Source of the DNA: Anaerobacillus sp. | GTDB taxonomy: Bacteria; Bacillota; Bacilli; Bacillales; Anaerobacillaceae | Direction of reading: 5' to 3' | DNA: 13,930 nt | NCBI GenBank assembly: GCA_007118195.1 | Contig: SKSA01000280.1 | Coordinates: 1-13,930, forward strand | Shown: piece after piece, positions 1-6,430 of the stretch | Position numbering within the stretch: position 1 is the stretch's first letter | Layout of the letters: the number at the start of each line of letters is the position of its first letter | Translations under genes and position numbers: made by a program | Notes under the pieces: generated by a model | Databases searched by the model: none | The model's input: only the letters and a program-made list of their open reading frames with translations | What the model was told of the DNA's origin: nothing

Positions 1-1
1 A

Positions 2-37
2 AGAAAGAAGGAACAAGAGCAAGCGTTAAAGAGTTAA
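2..37 (+). CDS. Possible C-terminal end of a protein gene cut by the window edge
   Basis: In the second frame the first bases read RKKEQEQALKS followed by TAA, which would suit a charged C-terminal tail of an upstream plus-strand gene. The strong terminator at 175-208 would then end its transcript. The other two frames are also open for a short distance (one to 81, through the repeat), so the frame is not secure and no family can be named from 11 residues. Confidence 0.25.
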   Translation, partial: RKKEQEQALKS

Positions 38-148
38 TCCTTAAATGGTTTAAGGGTTATAGACCCCACCTCAACGCGTAGCGTAGGTGGGAACTTTTAA
101 TCAGGTGGAGTCGAGACTCCACCTGATTTCTTGATGTTTCAGCTTGCT
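34..148. repeat. Multi-hairpin dispersed repeat, copy 1
   Basis: This 115-bp segment recurs at 13815-13930 with only one inserted C and two substitutions. It holds four successive dyads: CCTTAAA/TTTAAGG (39-55); CCCACCT/AGGTGGG, continued by ACGC/GCGT around a GTA loop (65-91); a perfect 13-bp stem with a two-base loop (100-127); and TTTCAGC/GCTGAAA (137-152). The last arm ends just beyond the part that can be compared, because copy 2 runs off the window, so the repeat may extend to about 170. It encodes no protein. It could be a small non-autonomous mobile element or a structured RNA; no flanking duplication is evident. Confidence 0.85.
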
Positions 149-174
149 GAAACGAGTTCGCTTAAATAGAAACG

Positions 175-208
175 CAGACTGCCCCTTTATTTTGGGCAGT
201 CTGTTTTT
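175..208. terminator. Rho-independent terminator downstream of nadK and the left-hand region
   Basis: A perfect 10-bp stem, CAGACTGCCC (175-184) with GGGCAGTCTG (194-203), encloses a 9-nt loop. On the plus strand TTTTTATTTA follows, a good terminator. On the minus strand it begins 7 nt past the nadK stop but is followed by only a weak T run (GCGTTTCTATTT), so it is probably stronger in the plus direction. Confidence 0.8.
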
Positions 209-210
209 AT

Positions 211-1011
211 TTACAAAAATACTTTTTGGACTCTTTGGAAGAAAGAGTTGTTTTTAAGCTTTAACATTTTAACTTCCTTATCAGCTAATTTTATTTTGAT
301 ATCGTGACAATGTCGAATGCTTAACGCTTCATTATCTGCACCGATGATTGGATGATCATTTCCGTCTTGGACGATTTTTAGTGTAAGTGTGCTATCTCCA
401 CTTAAAATTAACGGTGCTCCAAGAGTCCGATATTCGTTATTGTTTAGTGATGATATTTCTGTTAATTGGATCGCTTTTAAACGCGGATCTACAACAGCGC
501 CACCAAGAGACTTATTATAAGCTGTACTACCTGTAGGTGTAGAGGCAATTAAACCGTCTCCTCGGAAGGTTTCAAAATACATATTATCAATGTATACATC
601 AATTACAAATGTTCGTATGACATTTGAGCGTATCGAACACTCGTTGAAGCAATAAAATGGTTTTTCTCCGTTAACAGTGACTTCAATTGCGTTATTTTTA
701 CGTACTTCTACTTGTTCGTTTTTCATTGCTTCTACGATTGAATCGATGTCATTTAGCGTAAAGTCAGTGTAAAATCCTAAGTGGTCCCCGGTATTAATAC
801 CTAAGTATAAACAATCTTCTTGGAATTCAGTTTTACGAAGTGCTTGTAAAAATGTACCGTCACCACCTATACTAATAATGATGTTTGCCTCTTTATAATT
901 GGAGACGATGTGGAAGTTATATTCTTTCGCTACTTGAATTAATGGAGCTAATTTTTCTTCAATCTCTTTTGTTGGGTAGTAAAATAAAAAAACATTTCTA
1001 CGATTAGGCAT
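211..1011 (-). CDS. nadK: NAD kinase (ATP-NAD kinase family)
   Basis: This cytoplasmic enzyme phosphorylates NAD+ at the 2' position of the adenosine ribose to give NADP+. The 266-residue protein has the family marks: GGDG at residues 49-52 in the N-terminal nucleotide-binding lobe, the NE pair at 123-124, and the glycine/threonine-rich NAD-binding segment GDGLIASTPTGSTAYN at 151-166. The length fits the short Bacillus enzymes; B. subtilis has two NAD kinases, and position beside sppA marks this as the YtdI (PpnKB) type. The ATG is preceded by AAGGAGAG at good spacing. It is transcribed divergently from sppA with 165 bp between the starts; I could not pick a convincing promoter there. Confidence 0.95.
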   Translation of the reverse strand: MPNRRNVFLFYYPTKEIEEKLAPLIQVAKEYNFHIVSNYKEANIIISIGGDGTFLQALRKTEFQEDCLYLGINTGDHLGFYTDFTLNDIDSIVEAMKNEQVEVRKNNAIEVTVNGEKPFYCFNECSIRSNVIRTFVIDVYIDNMYFETFRGDGLIASTPTGSTAYNKSLGGAVVDPRLKAIQLTEISSLNNNEYRTLGAPLILSGDSTLTLKIVQDGNDHPIIGADNEALSIRHCHDIKIKLADKEVKMLKLKNNSFFQRVQKVFL

Positions 1012-1176
1012 TATTCTCTCTCCTTCATCTTAAGCTGTAAGCAATTTGGTCATACTATCACTATTATTTCTTTATTATTTTAAGAAAATCCTGCTTTTAT
1101 TAATTATTAAGTTATTACCTTCTAAAAAGGTGTTTAAGAAATCAGCCTTATTAAAAAGAAAAGGAGTTGTATTTTT

Positions 1177-2181
1177 ATGAGTAGTAAACGGTGGATTGCA
1201 CTTGGTCTAGCATTTGCACTATTTTTTCTTTCAATCGGAATAAGTGCTCTTACGACAACAGCAACCGGACAATGGACAGGTTTTTTTGCAATTGACGAAG
1301 AAGAGGTTTGGGCAGAAAAAATAGTTGAAAAAGGAAACGGGAAAGGAAAAATCGTTGTTTTGAATGTAAATGGAGTGATTCAAGAGAGGTATGATGCACC
1401 TTCGATCTTTGAAACTGTTACGTATAATCATCGGAATTTCTTATCAATGTTACGTCATGCAAGTGAGGATCATCTTGTTGATGGCATTATTATTCGAGTG
1501 AATTCCCCAGGTGGTGGTGTTGTTGAGAGTGCTGAAATTCATGATTTAATTGTAGAAATTCAAGATGAGTTTCGTAAGCCAGTATATGTATCGATGGCTA
1601 GTTTAGCTGCATCAGGTGGGTATTACATAGCAGCTCCAGCGGATAAGATTTTTGCTAACGAAGCCACAATTACAGGTTCACTAGGTGTCATTATGCAAAG
1701 CATTAATATTAGTGAATTAGCCGAAACATACGGCATTCGTACTGAAACGATTAAAAGTGGTGTACATAAAGATATTATGTCACCGATGCGTGAAATGACA
1801 GAAGATGAAAGGCGTATTTTACAGTCCATTATTGATGATTCTTATGAATCTTTCGTCGAAGTAATTGCTAATGGTCGAGAGATGGAACGAGGGAAAGTAA
1901 GAGAACTTGCTGATGGAAGAATTTATTCTGGAAAACAAGCTTTTGAATTAGGACTAGTCGATGAGTTAGGTAATTTAAATCGTGCTATTGATATCATGCG
2001 AGCAGATATTGGTCGTGGAGAGTTAGATGTAGTGAAATATGAGGCTCGATTTAGCTTCCCTTCTTTTTTAACAATGACAACACAAAATATTATTTCACGC
2101 CATCAAGACCCACTAGGATTAAAGCAACTAGTTCGTCATTCTAATTCACCAAGTTTAATGTATCTATACAAGGCAGAATAG
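1177..2181 (+). CDS. sppA: Signal peptide peptidase SppA (S49 family)
   Basis: SppA is a membrane-anchored serine protease that degrades cleaved signal peptides; in B. subtilis it is also linked to resistance to antimicrobial peptides. The 334-residue protein starts with one membrane anchor (about residues 6-25), followed by an extracytoplasmic S49 domain. The catalytic Ser146 lies in SLAASGGYYIAAPADKI and the general-base Lys198 in SGVHKDIMSP, one residue off the Ser147/Lys199 dyad reported for B. subtilis SppA. The VNSPGGGV segment (108-115) is also typical. AAGGAG at 1161-1166 lies 10 nt before the ATG. The next gene begins 13 nt after the stop, so the two are almost surely co-transcribed. 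Confidence 0.95.
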   Translation: MSSKRWIALGLAFALFFLSIGISALTTTATGQWTGFFAIDEEEVWAEKIVEKGNGKGKIVVLNVNGVIQERYDAPSIFETVTYNHRNFLSMLRHASEDHLVDGIIIRVNSPGGGVVESAEIHDLIVEIQDEFRKPVYVSMASLAASGGYYIAAPADKIFANEATITGSLGVIMQSINISELAETYGIRTETIKSGVHKDIMSPMREMTEDERRILQSIIDDSYESFVEVIANGREMERGKVRELADGRIYSGKQAFELGLVDELGNLNRAIDIMRADIGRGELDVVKYEARFSFPSFLTMTTQNIISRHQDPLGLKQLVRHSNSPSLMYLYKAE

Positions 2182-2194
2182 GTGGTGAATATAT

Positions 2195-2692
2195 ATGGAT
2201 GAGAAAACTTTTAACGAAGAATCAAATATTCAATATGAAAAATCTGAAACCGTCAATGTTGAAGAAAAGGTCTATCGATTTGCAGGTTTTTGGATGAGGT
2301 TTTGGGCCTACTTACTAGATTTATTGGTTGTCGCAAGTATTAATGGAATTATTGTTTCTCCGTTAGTTACGTTTACTGGTTTAAGAGGTATGAATATTGC
2401 TTTTTTTACGATCGAGGCTGTTTTAATCGCTGTGGTCACATTTCTCTATTTTTTACTATTAACCAAAAAATGGGGGCAGACGATTGGAAAAAGAATATTC
2501 GGATTGAAAGTCATCGCCAAGAAAAACGAGTCACTAACTTGGTCATCCGTTATCTTTCGTGAGGTGATTGGTCGATATATTTTACAAGGATTTACACTCA
2601 CGTATACATTATATCTCATTGTAGCTTTTCAAAAAGAAAAACAAGGCTTACACGATATGGTTGGCGAAACATATGTCATTCATGAGGAATAA
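2195..2692 (+). CDS. sppI: RDD-family membrane protein, likely SppI (YteJ), inhibitor of SppA
   Basis: This 165-residue protein has a charged cytoplasmic N-terminus (about 1-30) and an RDD domain: the conserved Arg35 and Asp42 in FWMRFWAYLLDLLVV, membrane segments near 38-60, 68-90 and 124-145, and the family ending KQGLHDMVGETYVI. In B. subtilis the equivalent gene next to sppA, yteJ, has been renamed sppI because its product binds SppA in the membrane and inhibits it; the same role is inferred here from family, length and adjacency. GGTGGTG lies about 8 nt before the ATG. RDD proteins are diverse, some being transporters, so the inhibitor role rests on context. Confidence 0.85.
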   Translation: MDEKTFNEESNIQYEKSETVNVEEKVYRFAGFWMRFWAYLLDLLVVASINGIIVSPLVTFTGLRGMNIAFFTIEAVLIAVVTFLYFLLLTKKWGQTIGKRIFGLKVIAKKNESLTWSSVIFREVIGRYILQGFTLTYTLYLIVAFQKEKQGLHDMVGETYVIHEE

Positions 2693-2838
2693 TAAAGGTA
2701 CAAGGTAGAATGTAGAATGGATTTGGAAACGTAGCTTGAAGTGACGTTTTCGACCATTGTACAGTCTACTTTTTTAAATTTACATTGTTTATTTTCATTT
2801 AGCCAGGGAGATAATGGAGAGAGAAGGGAGATTTTGCC

Positions 2839-3513
2839 ATGCATTGGATTTGGTGGGTAGTAATATCGATAACGTCTTTTCTCATATTACTTCCTTTTCA
2901 AAAAATAACCGTAAACCTAAGCTATTTTCATGATCGAGATAATGATGAGCTTAATGTGAAAATTTCCACTTTTTTTGGCTTGGCATCTTATAAAATTAGT
3001 GTTCCCGTCTTAAAAGTTGATGAAGACTCAGCTTCGATTATTGTAAAAGAAGAACAGCATTCGGCAGTAAATGACAATGAAAAAACGAAAAAGATTACCC
3101 CTGAAATTATCTTGAAAGATCTACGAAAAGTAAAAGATTTTTTACGCCATGTCGTCGGTTTTCATAAAATTGTTAAACGATTTTTAAGGGAAATTTCTAT
3201 CCATGACTTTTCATGGAGGAGTCGTTTCGGAGTTGGAGATGCTGCAGCGACAGGTACATTAGTAGGAGCTGTGTGGGGAGTAAAAGGAAGTACGCTTGGA
3301 ATTATTACTCACTATATGAAATTAAAAACAGACCCCATACTTGAGGTTCACCCCAATTTTCAGCAACTTACTTCACATACCGAGGTTTCGTGTATGTTTT
3401 CCTTCCGGCTAGGGTATGCTATAGTCGCAGCTTTACAAATCGTCAAGCATTGGAAGAAACGTCCAAAGTTTGTAAGTGAAAATTTGTATGAGCAAAACGG
3501 TATTCAAAGTTAG
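2839..3513 (+). CDS. ytfI: DUF2953 protein, YtfI type
   Basis: This is a 224-residue protein of unknown function. It has an N-terminal membrane anchor (about residues 3-19, WIWWVVISITSFLILLP), a variable charged stretch (about 68-125), then the conserved DUF2953 core with HDFSWRSRFGVGDAAATG (about 122-139) followed by a hydrophobic, Ala/Gly-rich segment and a second hydrophobic stretch near 186-202. AAGGGAG lies just upstream of the ATG. Its stop codon overlaps the ribosome binding site of the next gene, so ytfI and ytfJ form one unit. That pairing is conserved in spore formers and suggests a sporulation-related job, but no biochemical role can be read from the sequence. Confidence 0.85.
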   Translation: MHWIWWVVISITSFLILLPFQKITVNLSYFHDRDNDELNVKISTFFGLASYKISVPVLKVDEDSASIIVKEEQHSAVNDNEKTKKITPEIILKDLRKVKDFLRHVVGFHKIVKRFLREISIHDFSWRSRFGVGDAAATGTLVGAVWGVKGSTLGIITHYMKLKTDPILEVHPNFQQLTSHTEVSCMFSFRLGYAIVAALQIVKHWKKRPKFVSENLYEQNGIQS

Positions 3514-3526
3514 GAGGGTATACTTC

Positions 3527-3976
3527 ATGTCAGAACATCCAATTCAAGGATTAATGAAAACTGCAATGGAAAATATAAAAGAAATGGTGGATGTAAATAC
3601 CATTGTAGGAGATCCCGTCGAAACCCCAGACGGTAGTGTGATCATTCCGGTTTCTAAGGTAGGTTTTGGCTTCGCGGCTGGTGGCAGTCAGTTTGTCGTT
3701 GATAAGCCTGGTGAGACGAAAGAAACAGATCACCCATTTGGTGGTGGTAGCGGGGGTGGGGTTTCAATCACACCAATTGCTTTTTTAATTGTTAGTGCTA
3801 CTGGAGTAAAAATGGTTCACTTAGATGAAAACACACACCTATATGAAAAATTGATGGACTTTGCTCCTCAAGTCGTGGAAAAAATTCAGCAAATGATCAA
3901 CGGAAATAAAAATCAGACAGGTCAAATGAATACGACAACACCTCCACCTCCACCTAGAAACAATTTTGACTTATAA
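3527..3976 (+). CDS. ytfJ: Sporulation protein YtfJ (GerW family)
   Basis: This 149-residue protein matches the Spore_YtfJ/GerW family, which is expressed during sporulation and linked to spore germination; the molecular activity is not established. Visible features are the N-terminal HPIQGLMKTAMENIKEMVD segment, VGDPVETPDGSVIIPVSKVGFGF (27-49, the family core), a glycine-rich stretch GGGSGGG (72-78), a hydrophobic strand, and a disordered tail with a run of five prolines (139-143). The frame is open from 3476, but I chose the ATG at 3527 because AGGAGGG at 3512-3518 sits 8 nt before it and the family begins there. It is translationally coupled to ytfI and followed by a strong terminator. Confidence 0.92.
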   Translation: MSEHPIQGLMKTAMENIKEMVDVNTIVGDPVETPDGSVIIPVSKVGFGFAAGGSQFVVDKPGETKETDHPFGGGSGGGVSITPIAFLIVSATGVKMVHLDENTHLYEKLMDFAPQVVEKIQQMINGNKNQTGQMNTTTPPPPPRNNFDL

Positions 3977-3992
3977 AAATCGATGAATGAGG

Positions 3993-4051
3993 CGGTTAGT
4001 TTCTTCAAGAATTATTCTAGTGATTCTTAAAGGGACTGACCGTTTTTTTTT
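3993..4051 (+). terminator. Rho-independent terminator after ytfJ
   Basis: CGGTTAGTTTCTT (3993-4005) pairs with AAGGGACTGACCG (4030-4042), using several G-T wobbles. An inner AAGAAT/ATTCTT arm lengthens the stem, and nine T residues follow (4043-4051). It separates the ytfI-ytfJ unit from tpx. Confidence 0.85.
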
Positions 4052-4067
4052 GTTTTCCATTGCTTTT

Positions 4068-4083
4068 CTTATAAGCTTATAAG
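4068..4083. promoter_or_regulatory. 16-bp perfect palindrome upstream of the tpx promoter
   Basis: CTTATAAGCTTATAAG is fully self-complementary and ends 8 bp before the -35 element of the predicted tpx promoter. It resembles the heptad arms of the Fur/PerR box family (TTATAAT-N-ATTATAA) but lacks the central base. It could be an operator for a peroxide- or metal-responsive regulator; the binding protein is unknown. Confidence 0.4.
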
Positions 4084-4091
4084 CACATTTC

Positions 4092-4120
4092 TTGAATAAT
4101 CATTATTTTACGACTATATT
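4092..4120 (+). promoter_or_regulatory. Predicted SigA promoter of tpx
   Basis: TTGAAT (4092-4097) and TATATT (4115-4120) are separated by exactly 17 bp, matching TTGACA/TATAAT at 4 and 5 of 6 positions. The expected start near 4127 leaves a leader of about 35 nt carrying the AGGAGG site. Confidence 0.65.
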
Positions 4121-4161
4121 AACACTGTAGTGGTGTTTAAAAATGAGGAGGCATAAATAAT

Positions 4162-4662
4162 ATGGAAAAAATTACGTTTAAAGGAAATCCGGTAACATTG
4201 TTAGGAAAAGAAGTAGGGGTTGGTGAAAAAGCACCGAATTTTTTAGTTTTAGCAAATGATTTATCTCCAGTTACGCTAGAAAATGTGAAAGGTAACGTCG
4301 CGATTATAAGTGTCGTCCCTTCTTTAGATACAGGAGTGTGTGATGCACAAACGAGACGTTTTAATGAAGAGGCAGCTAGTCTCGAAGGAGTGAACATTTT
4401 AACGATCAGTGTTGATTTACCATTTGCTCAAAAGCGTTGGTGTGGTGCTGCTGGTATTGATAAAGTTCAAACATTATCTGACCACCGTGAATTGTCGTTT
4501 GGGAAAGCTTACGGGTTAGTCATTGAAGAATTACGCCTTTTAGCTAGAGCGGTATTTGTTATTAATCAACAAGGTGAAGTAACTTACGTTGAATATGTTT
4601 CTGAAGCAACAGATCATCCAGATTACGAAGCAGCAATTGCAGCGGCAAAACAATTAATTTAA
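4162..4662 (+). CDS. tpx: Thiol peroxidase (atypical 2-Cys peroxiredoxin)
   Basis: Tpx reduces hydrogen peroxide and alkyl hydroperoxides in the cytoplasm using electrons from thioredoxin. The 166-residue protein has the full family pattern: the peroxidatic Cys60 in [15 protein letters not shown], with the conserved Thr57 and a downstream Arg, and the resolving Cys94 in KRWCGAAGI, which form an intramolecular disulfide during turnover. Length matches the family. AGGAGG (4146-4151) is 10 nt before the ATG. The gene has its own promoter and terminators on both sides, so it is monocistronic. In B. subtilis tpx responds to thiol stress through Spx; here a 16-bp palindrome upstream hints at another possible regulator. 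Confidence 0.95.
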   Translation: MEKITFKGNPVTLLGKEVGVGEKAPNFLVLANDLSPVTLENVKGNVAIISVVPSLDTGVCDAQTRRFNEEAASLEGVNILTISVDLPFAQKRWCGAAGIDKVQTLSDHRELSFGKAYGLVIEELRLLARAVFVINQQGEVTYVEYVSEATDHPDYEAAIAAAKQLI

Positions 4663-4692
4663 GTTCATTCAATAATTTTGTAGTAATTCATG

Positions 4693-4722
4693 ACGCAAGG
4701 GTCTAAAGTCCTTTGCGTTTTT
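4693..4722 (+). terminator. Rho-independent terminator after tpx
   Basis: ACGCAAGGG (4693-4701) pairs with TCC-side arm CCTTTGCGT (4710-4718), a 9-bp stem with one G-T wobble and an 8-nt loop, followed by a short T run (4718-4722). It lies 30 nt after the tpx stop. Confidence 0.75.
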
Positions 4723-4828
4723 CATTGTATGATCCATTTTATTTTTTATATCATGCCATGTATAACTTCCTACTCATAAAGGAATAAAAGATGGTAGAAT
4801 GAGAAGTTGAGGAAGGGGAGGAAATATT

Positions 4829-5818
4829 TTGGCAAATAAAGATCATTTCGAAATATTATTTACGAACTTAGACGAGAGTGCACAAATTATCCAAAATGAG
4901 TGTGAACTTACGTATTTAGAAGCACTAATTTATGCAGGGGAATGTCTTTTTGAAGAAGAAATTTCAAAACCCATTAGTGAATTATCTAAAAAGAAAATAA
5001 AAAATGCACTACAAAATGTTGATCTTGGAGAATTATCGAAAGAACAAATTCGAAAAGCTTTTCAATTAGCTATATTAAAAGGGATGAAAGAAGCGACTCA
5101 ATCGCACCATGCAATGACACCTGATGCAGTTGCGGTTTTCATGAGCTATTTAGTAAATAAGGTAACAGAGAAAAAAGAAAATTTTCGTGTTCTTGACCCT
5201 GCAGTAGGTTCTGGAAACTTACTTACAGCAATTTTAAATCAAACGAATAAAACGGTCGCTAGTTTTGCGATAGAACCGGATGAAACATTGCTTCAGCTAG
5301 GGTATGTTAGTGCGAACTTGCAACAGCATAATATTGAATTTTTTCATCAAGATAGCTTAACAGAAATTTTTATTGATCCAGTCGATATAGTTGTCGCTGA
5401 TTTGCCTGTCGGATACTACCCCAATCAGGAAATTGCCAATAAATACGAACTTAAAGCAAAAGAAGGAATGTCGTATACACATCACTTAATGATTGAACAG
5501 TCGTTAAATTATACAAAACAAGGTGGATTTTTAATATTTATGATCCCGAATTTTATGTTTGAATCTGATCAAGCGAAACAATTTCATACGTATATTAAAG
5601 AGCACGCCCATATTTATGCCTTACTTCAATTACCAAAGTCGATGTTTAAAGAAGAAAAAAACGCAAAAAGTATCTTTATTATTAGGAAAAAAGGGGAAAA
5701 TATAAAAGCGCCTAACCAAGCTCTTTTAAGTGAATTACCATCTTTTTCAAATAAGCAAGCATTATCCGAAATGATCAAAAGTATTAATAATTGGTTTGAA
5801 GCTTATCTAAAATACTAA
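4829..5818 (+). CDS. ytxK: Class I SAM-dependent methyltransferase, YtxK type
   Basis: The 329-residue protein has the length and context of B. subtilis YtxK. An N-terminal helical domain (about 1-95) precedes a Rossmann-type methyltransferase domain of the N6-adenine DNA methylase fold: motif I VLDPAVGSGN (121-130) for SAM binding, an acidic residue Glu149 in AIEPD, and a motif-IV-like DLPVGYYP (191-198) where active DNA adenine methylases have (D/N)PP(Y/F). Since DLPV is not a standard DPPY/NPPF motif, substrate and even activity are uncertain; no restriction or specificity gene is nearby. The start is TTG at 4829, supported by AAGGGGAGG at 4813-4821 with 7 nt spacing. Confidence 0.88.
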   Translation: MANKDHFEILFTNLDESAQIIQNECELTYLEALIYAGECLFEEEISKPISELSKKKIKNALQNVDLGELSKEQIRKAFQLAILKGMKEATQSHHAMTPDAVAVFMSYLVNKVTEKKENFRVLDPAVGSGNLLTAILNQTNKTVASFAIEPDETLLQLGYVSANLQQHNIEFFHQDSLTEIFIDPVDIVVADLPVGYYPNQEIANKYELKAKEGMSYTHHLMIEQSLNYTKQGGFLIFMIPNFMFESDQAKQFHTYIKEHAHIYALLQLPKSMFKEEKNAKSIFIIRKKGENIKAPNQALLSELPSFSNKQALSEMIKSINNWFEAYLKY

Positions 5819-5826
5819 AGTTTATG

Positions 5827-5859
5827 GAGCGACTAGCCGTTTAGGTGAAAGCTCTTTTT
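5827..5859 (+). terminator. Possible terminator after ytxK
   Basis: GAGC (5827-5830) and GCTC (5851-5854) enclose a small inner GCC/GGT arm and are followed by five T residues, starting 9 nt past the ytxK stop. The stem is short, so termination may be weak and transcripts may run on into the folded element behind it. Confidence 0.4.
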
Positions 5860-5867
5860 GTGTGAAA

Positions 5868-5996
5868 AAAAGGCGGATGATTTCGTGAACGAGCGTCTGA
5901 GATTCGTTAGAAGGTCACTGTGAAGTGAAGGAAATCGTCCACCTTTTACATACCAGATGGTGACGTTGCTACGTCATGCTGGTTTTGTATGTAAAA
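5868..5996. repeat. Compound inverted-repeat element between ytxK and ackA
   Basis: Two large foldback structures sit end to end. In the first, GGCGGATGATTTC (5872-5884) pairs with GAAATCGTCCACC (5931-5943) with one mismatch and one wobble, extended outward by A-T pairs; inside are AACGA/TCGTT and TCACT/AGTGA arms. In the second, TTTTACATACCAG (5944-5956) pairs with CTGG (5979-5982) and TATGTAAAA (5988-5996), enclosing TGACGT/ACGTCA with a TGCT loop. No protein is encoded. It looks like a REP/MITE-like intergenic element or a structured RNA. Confidence 0.6.
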
Positions 5997-6089
5997 ACAT
6001 TTACATATCCGGACCGGTTGTGAGCAGACGATCTGAATGATTTTTGGTAACATTTTAGATAAATAAATAAACACATTGCTTGGTAAGCT

Positions 6090-6160
6090 AAAATGAACCG
6101 GTATAAAATGTCCACTCCAAGTGGGCAAAATTACAAAATGTCTATCCTAGGTAGTATAAA
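6090..6160. repeat. AAAATG direct repeats, possible remnant of a transposon end
   Basis: AAAATG occurs at 6090, 6105 and 6135, spaced 15 and 30 bp apart. The last two head similar units, AAAATGTCCACTCCAAGTGG and AAAATGTCTATCCTAGGTAG, each with a small dyad. Repeated AAAATGTCC-type units resemble the multiple terminal repeats of IS21-family insertion sequences, but no istA or istB sequence is present, so at most this is a scar. Confidence 0.4.
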
Positions 6161-6205
6161 CCAACGAAGTTTTTTACTATTAAAACGGTGGTAATACAGG
6201 AAGTG

Positions 6206-6249
6206 TAGATATTATAGTACAGTTACTCCTGTACTATTATTAGAATCTA
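6206..6249. promoter_or_regulatory. Long dyad upstream of the ackA promoter
   Basis: ATAGTACAG (6214-6222) and CTGTACTAT (6229-6237) form a perfect 9-bp inverted repeat around TTACTC, and TAGAT (6206-6210) with ATCTA (6245-6249) continue the symmetry. It is centred about 80 bp before the expected ackA start, where an activator could bind. It is not a CcpA cre sequence, and no known operator is recognised. Confidence 0.4.
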
Positions 6250-6270
6250 TATATACCAAGGTTATTTTGT

Positions 6271-6299
6271 TTGTCATTTTAGAACTGTTTCATTAAAAT
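6271..6299 (+). promoter_or_regulatory. Predicted SigA promoter of ackA
   Basis: TTGTCA (6271-6276) and TAAAAT (6294-6299) lie 17 bp apart, each matching the consensus at 5 of 6 positions. A start near 6306 gives a leader of about 125 nt, which contains a small ACTATT/AATAGT hairpin (6330-6345) and ends with AAAGGAG (6415-6421). Confidence 0.65.
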
Positions 6300-6430
6300 T
6301 TATAATATTTTCAATAAAAATCTGTTTTTACTATTGAAAAATAGTAGTAACAATGTTTAAATGAAGAAGGTGAAAAACTCGATTTAGTTTAAGGGATACG
6401 TAATTCCCTATTTTAAAGGAGATGTAGGAA

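Noticed and set aside
34..148. Repeat copies as a CRISPR array or as the ends of one large composite transposon
   Set aside because: Only two copies lie 13.8 kb apart with no spacer series or cas genes, and the DNA between them is conserved core chromosome with no transposase.
4829..5818. YtxK as the methylase of a restriction-modification system
   Set aside because: The catalytic motif is DLPVGYYP instead of (D/N)PP(Y/F), no specificity or nuclease gene is near, and the gene sits in conserved core gene order.
5989..6006. TGTAAA/TTTACA dyad as a cre site
   Set aside because: The arms resemble cre, but the central CG is missing, the arms are two bases too far apart, and it is over 400 bp from ackA.
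5946..6128. Minus-strand open frame of 60 codons between ytxK and ackA
   Set aside because: It overlaps inverted and direct repeats, has no recognisable family and no convincing ribosome binding site; the repeats explain the sequence better.
6179..6193. Possible CcpA cre site upstream of ackA
   Set aside because: The best match to WTGNAANCGNWNNCW here has two mismatches, including the first conserved G and the late C, and it lies over 110 bp from the expected start.
6361..6387. Eight-codon reading frame (MKKVKNSI) in the ackA leader as a leader peptide
   Set aside because: There is no ribosome binding site before it and no amino-acid bias that would suggest attenuation.
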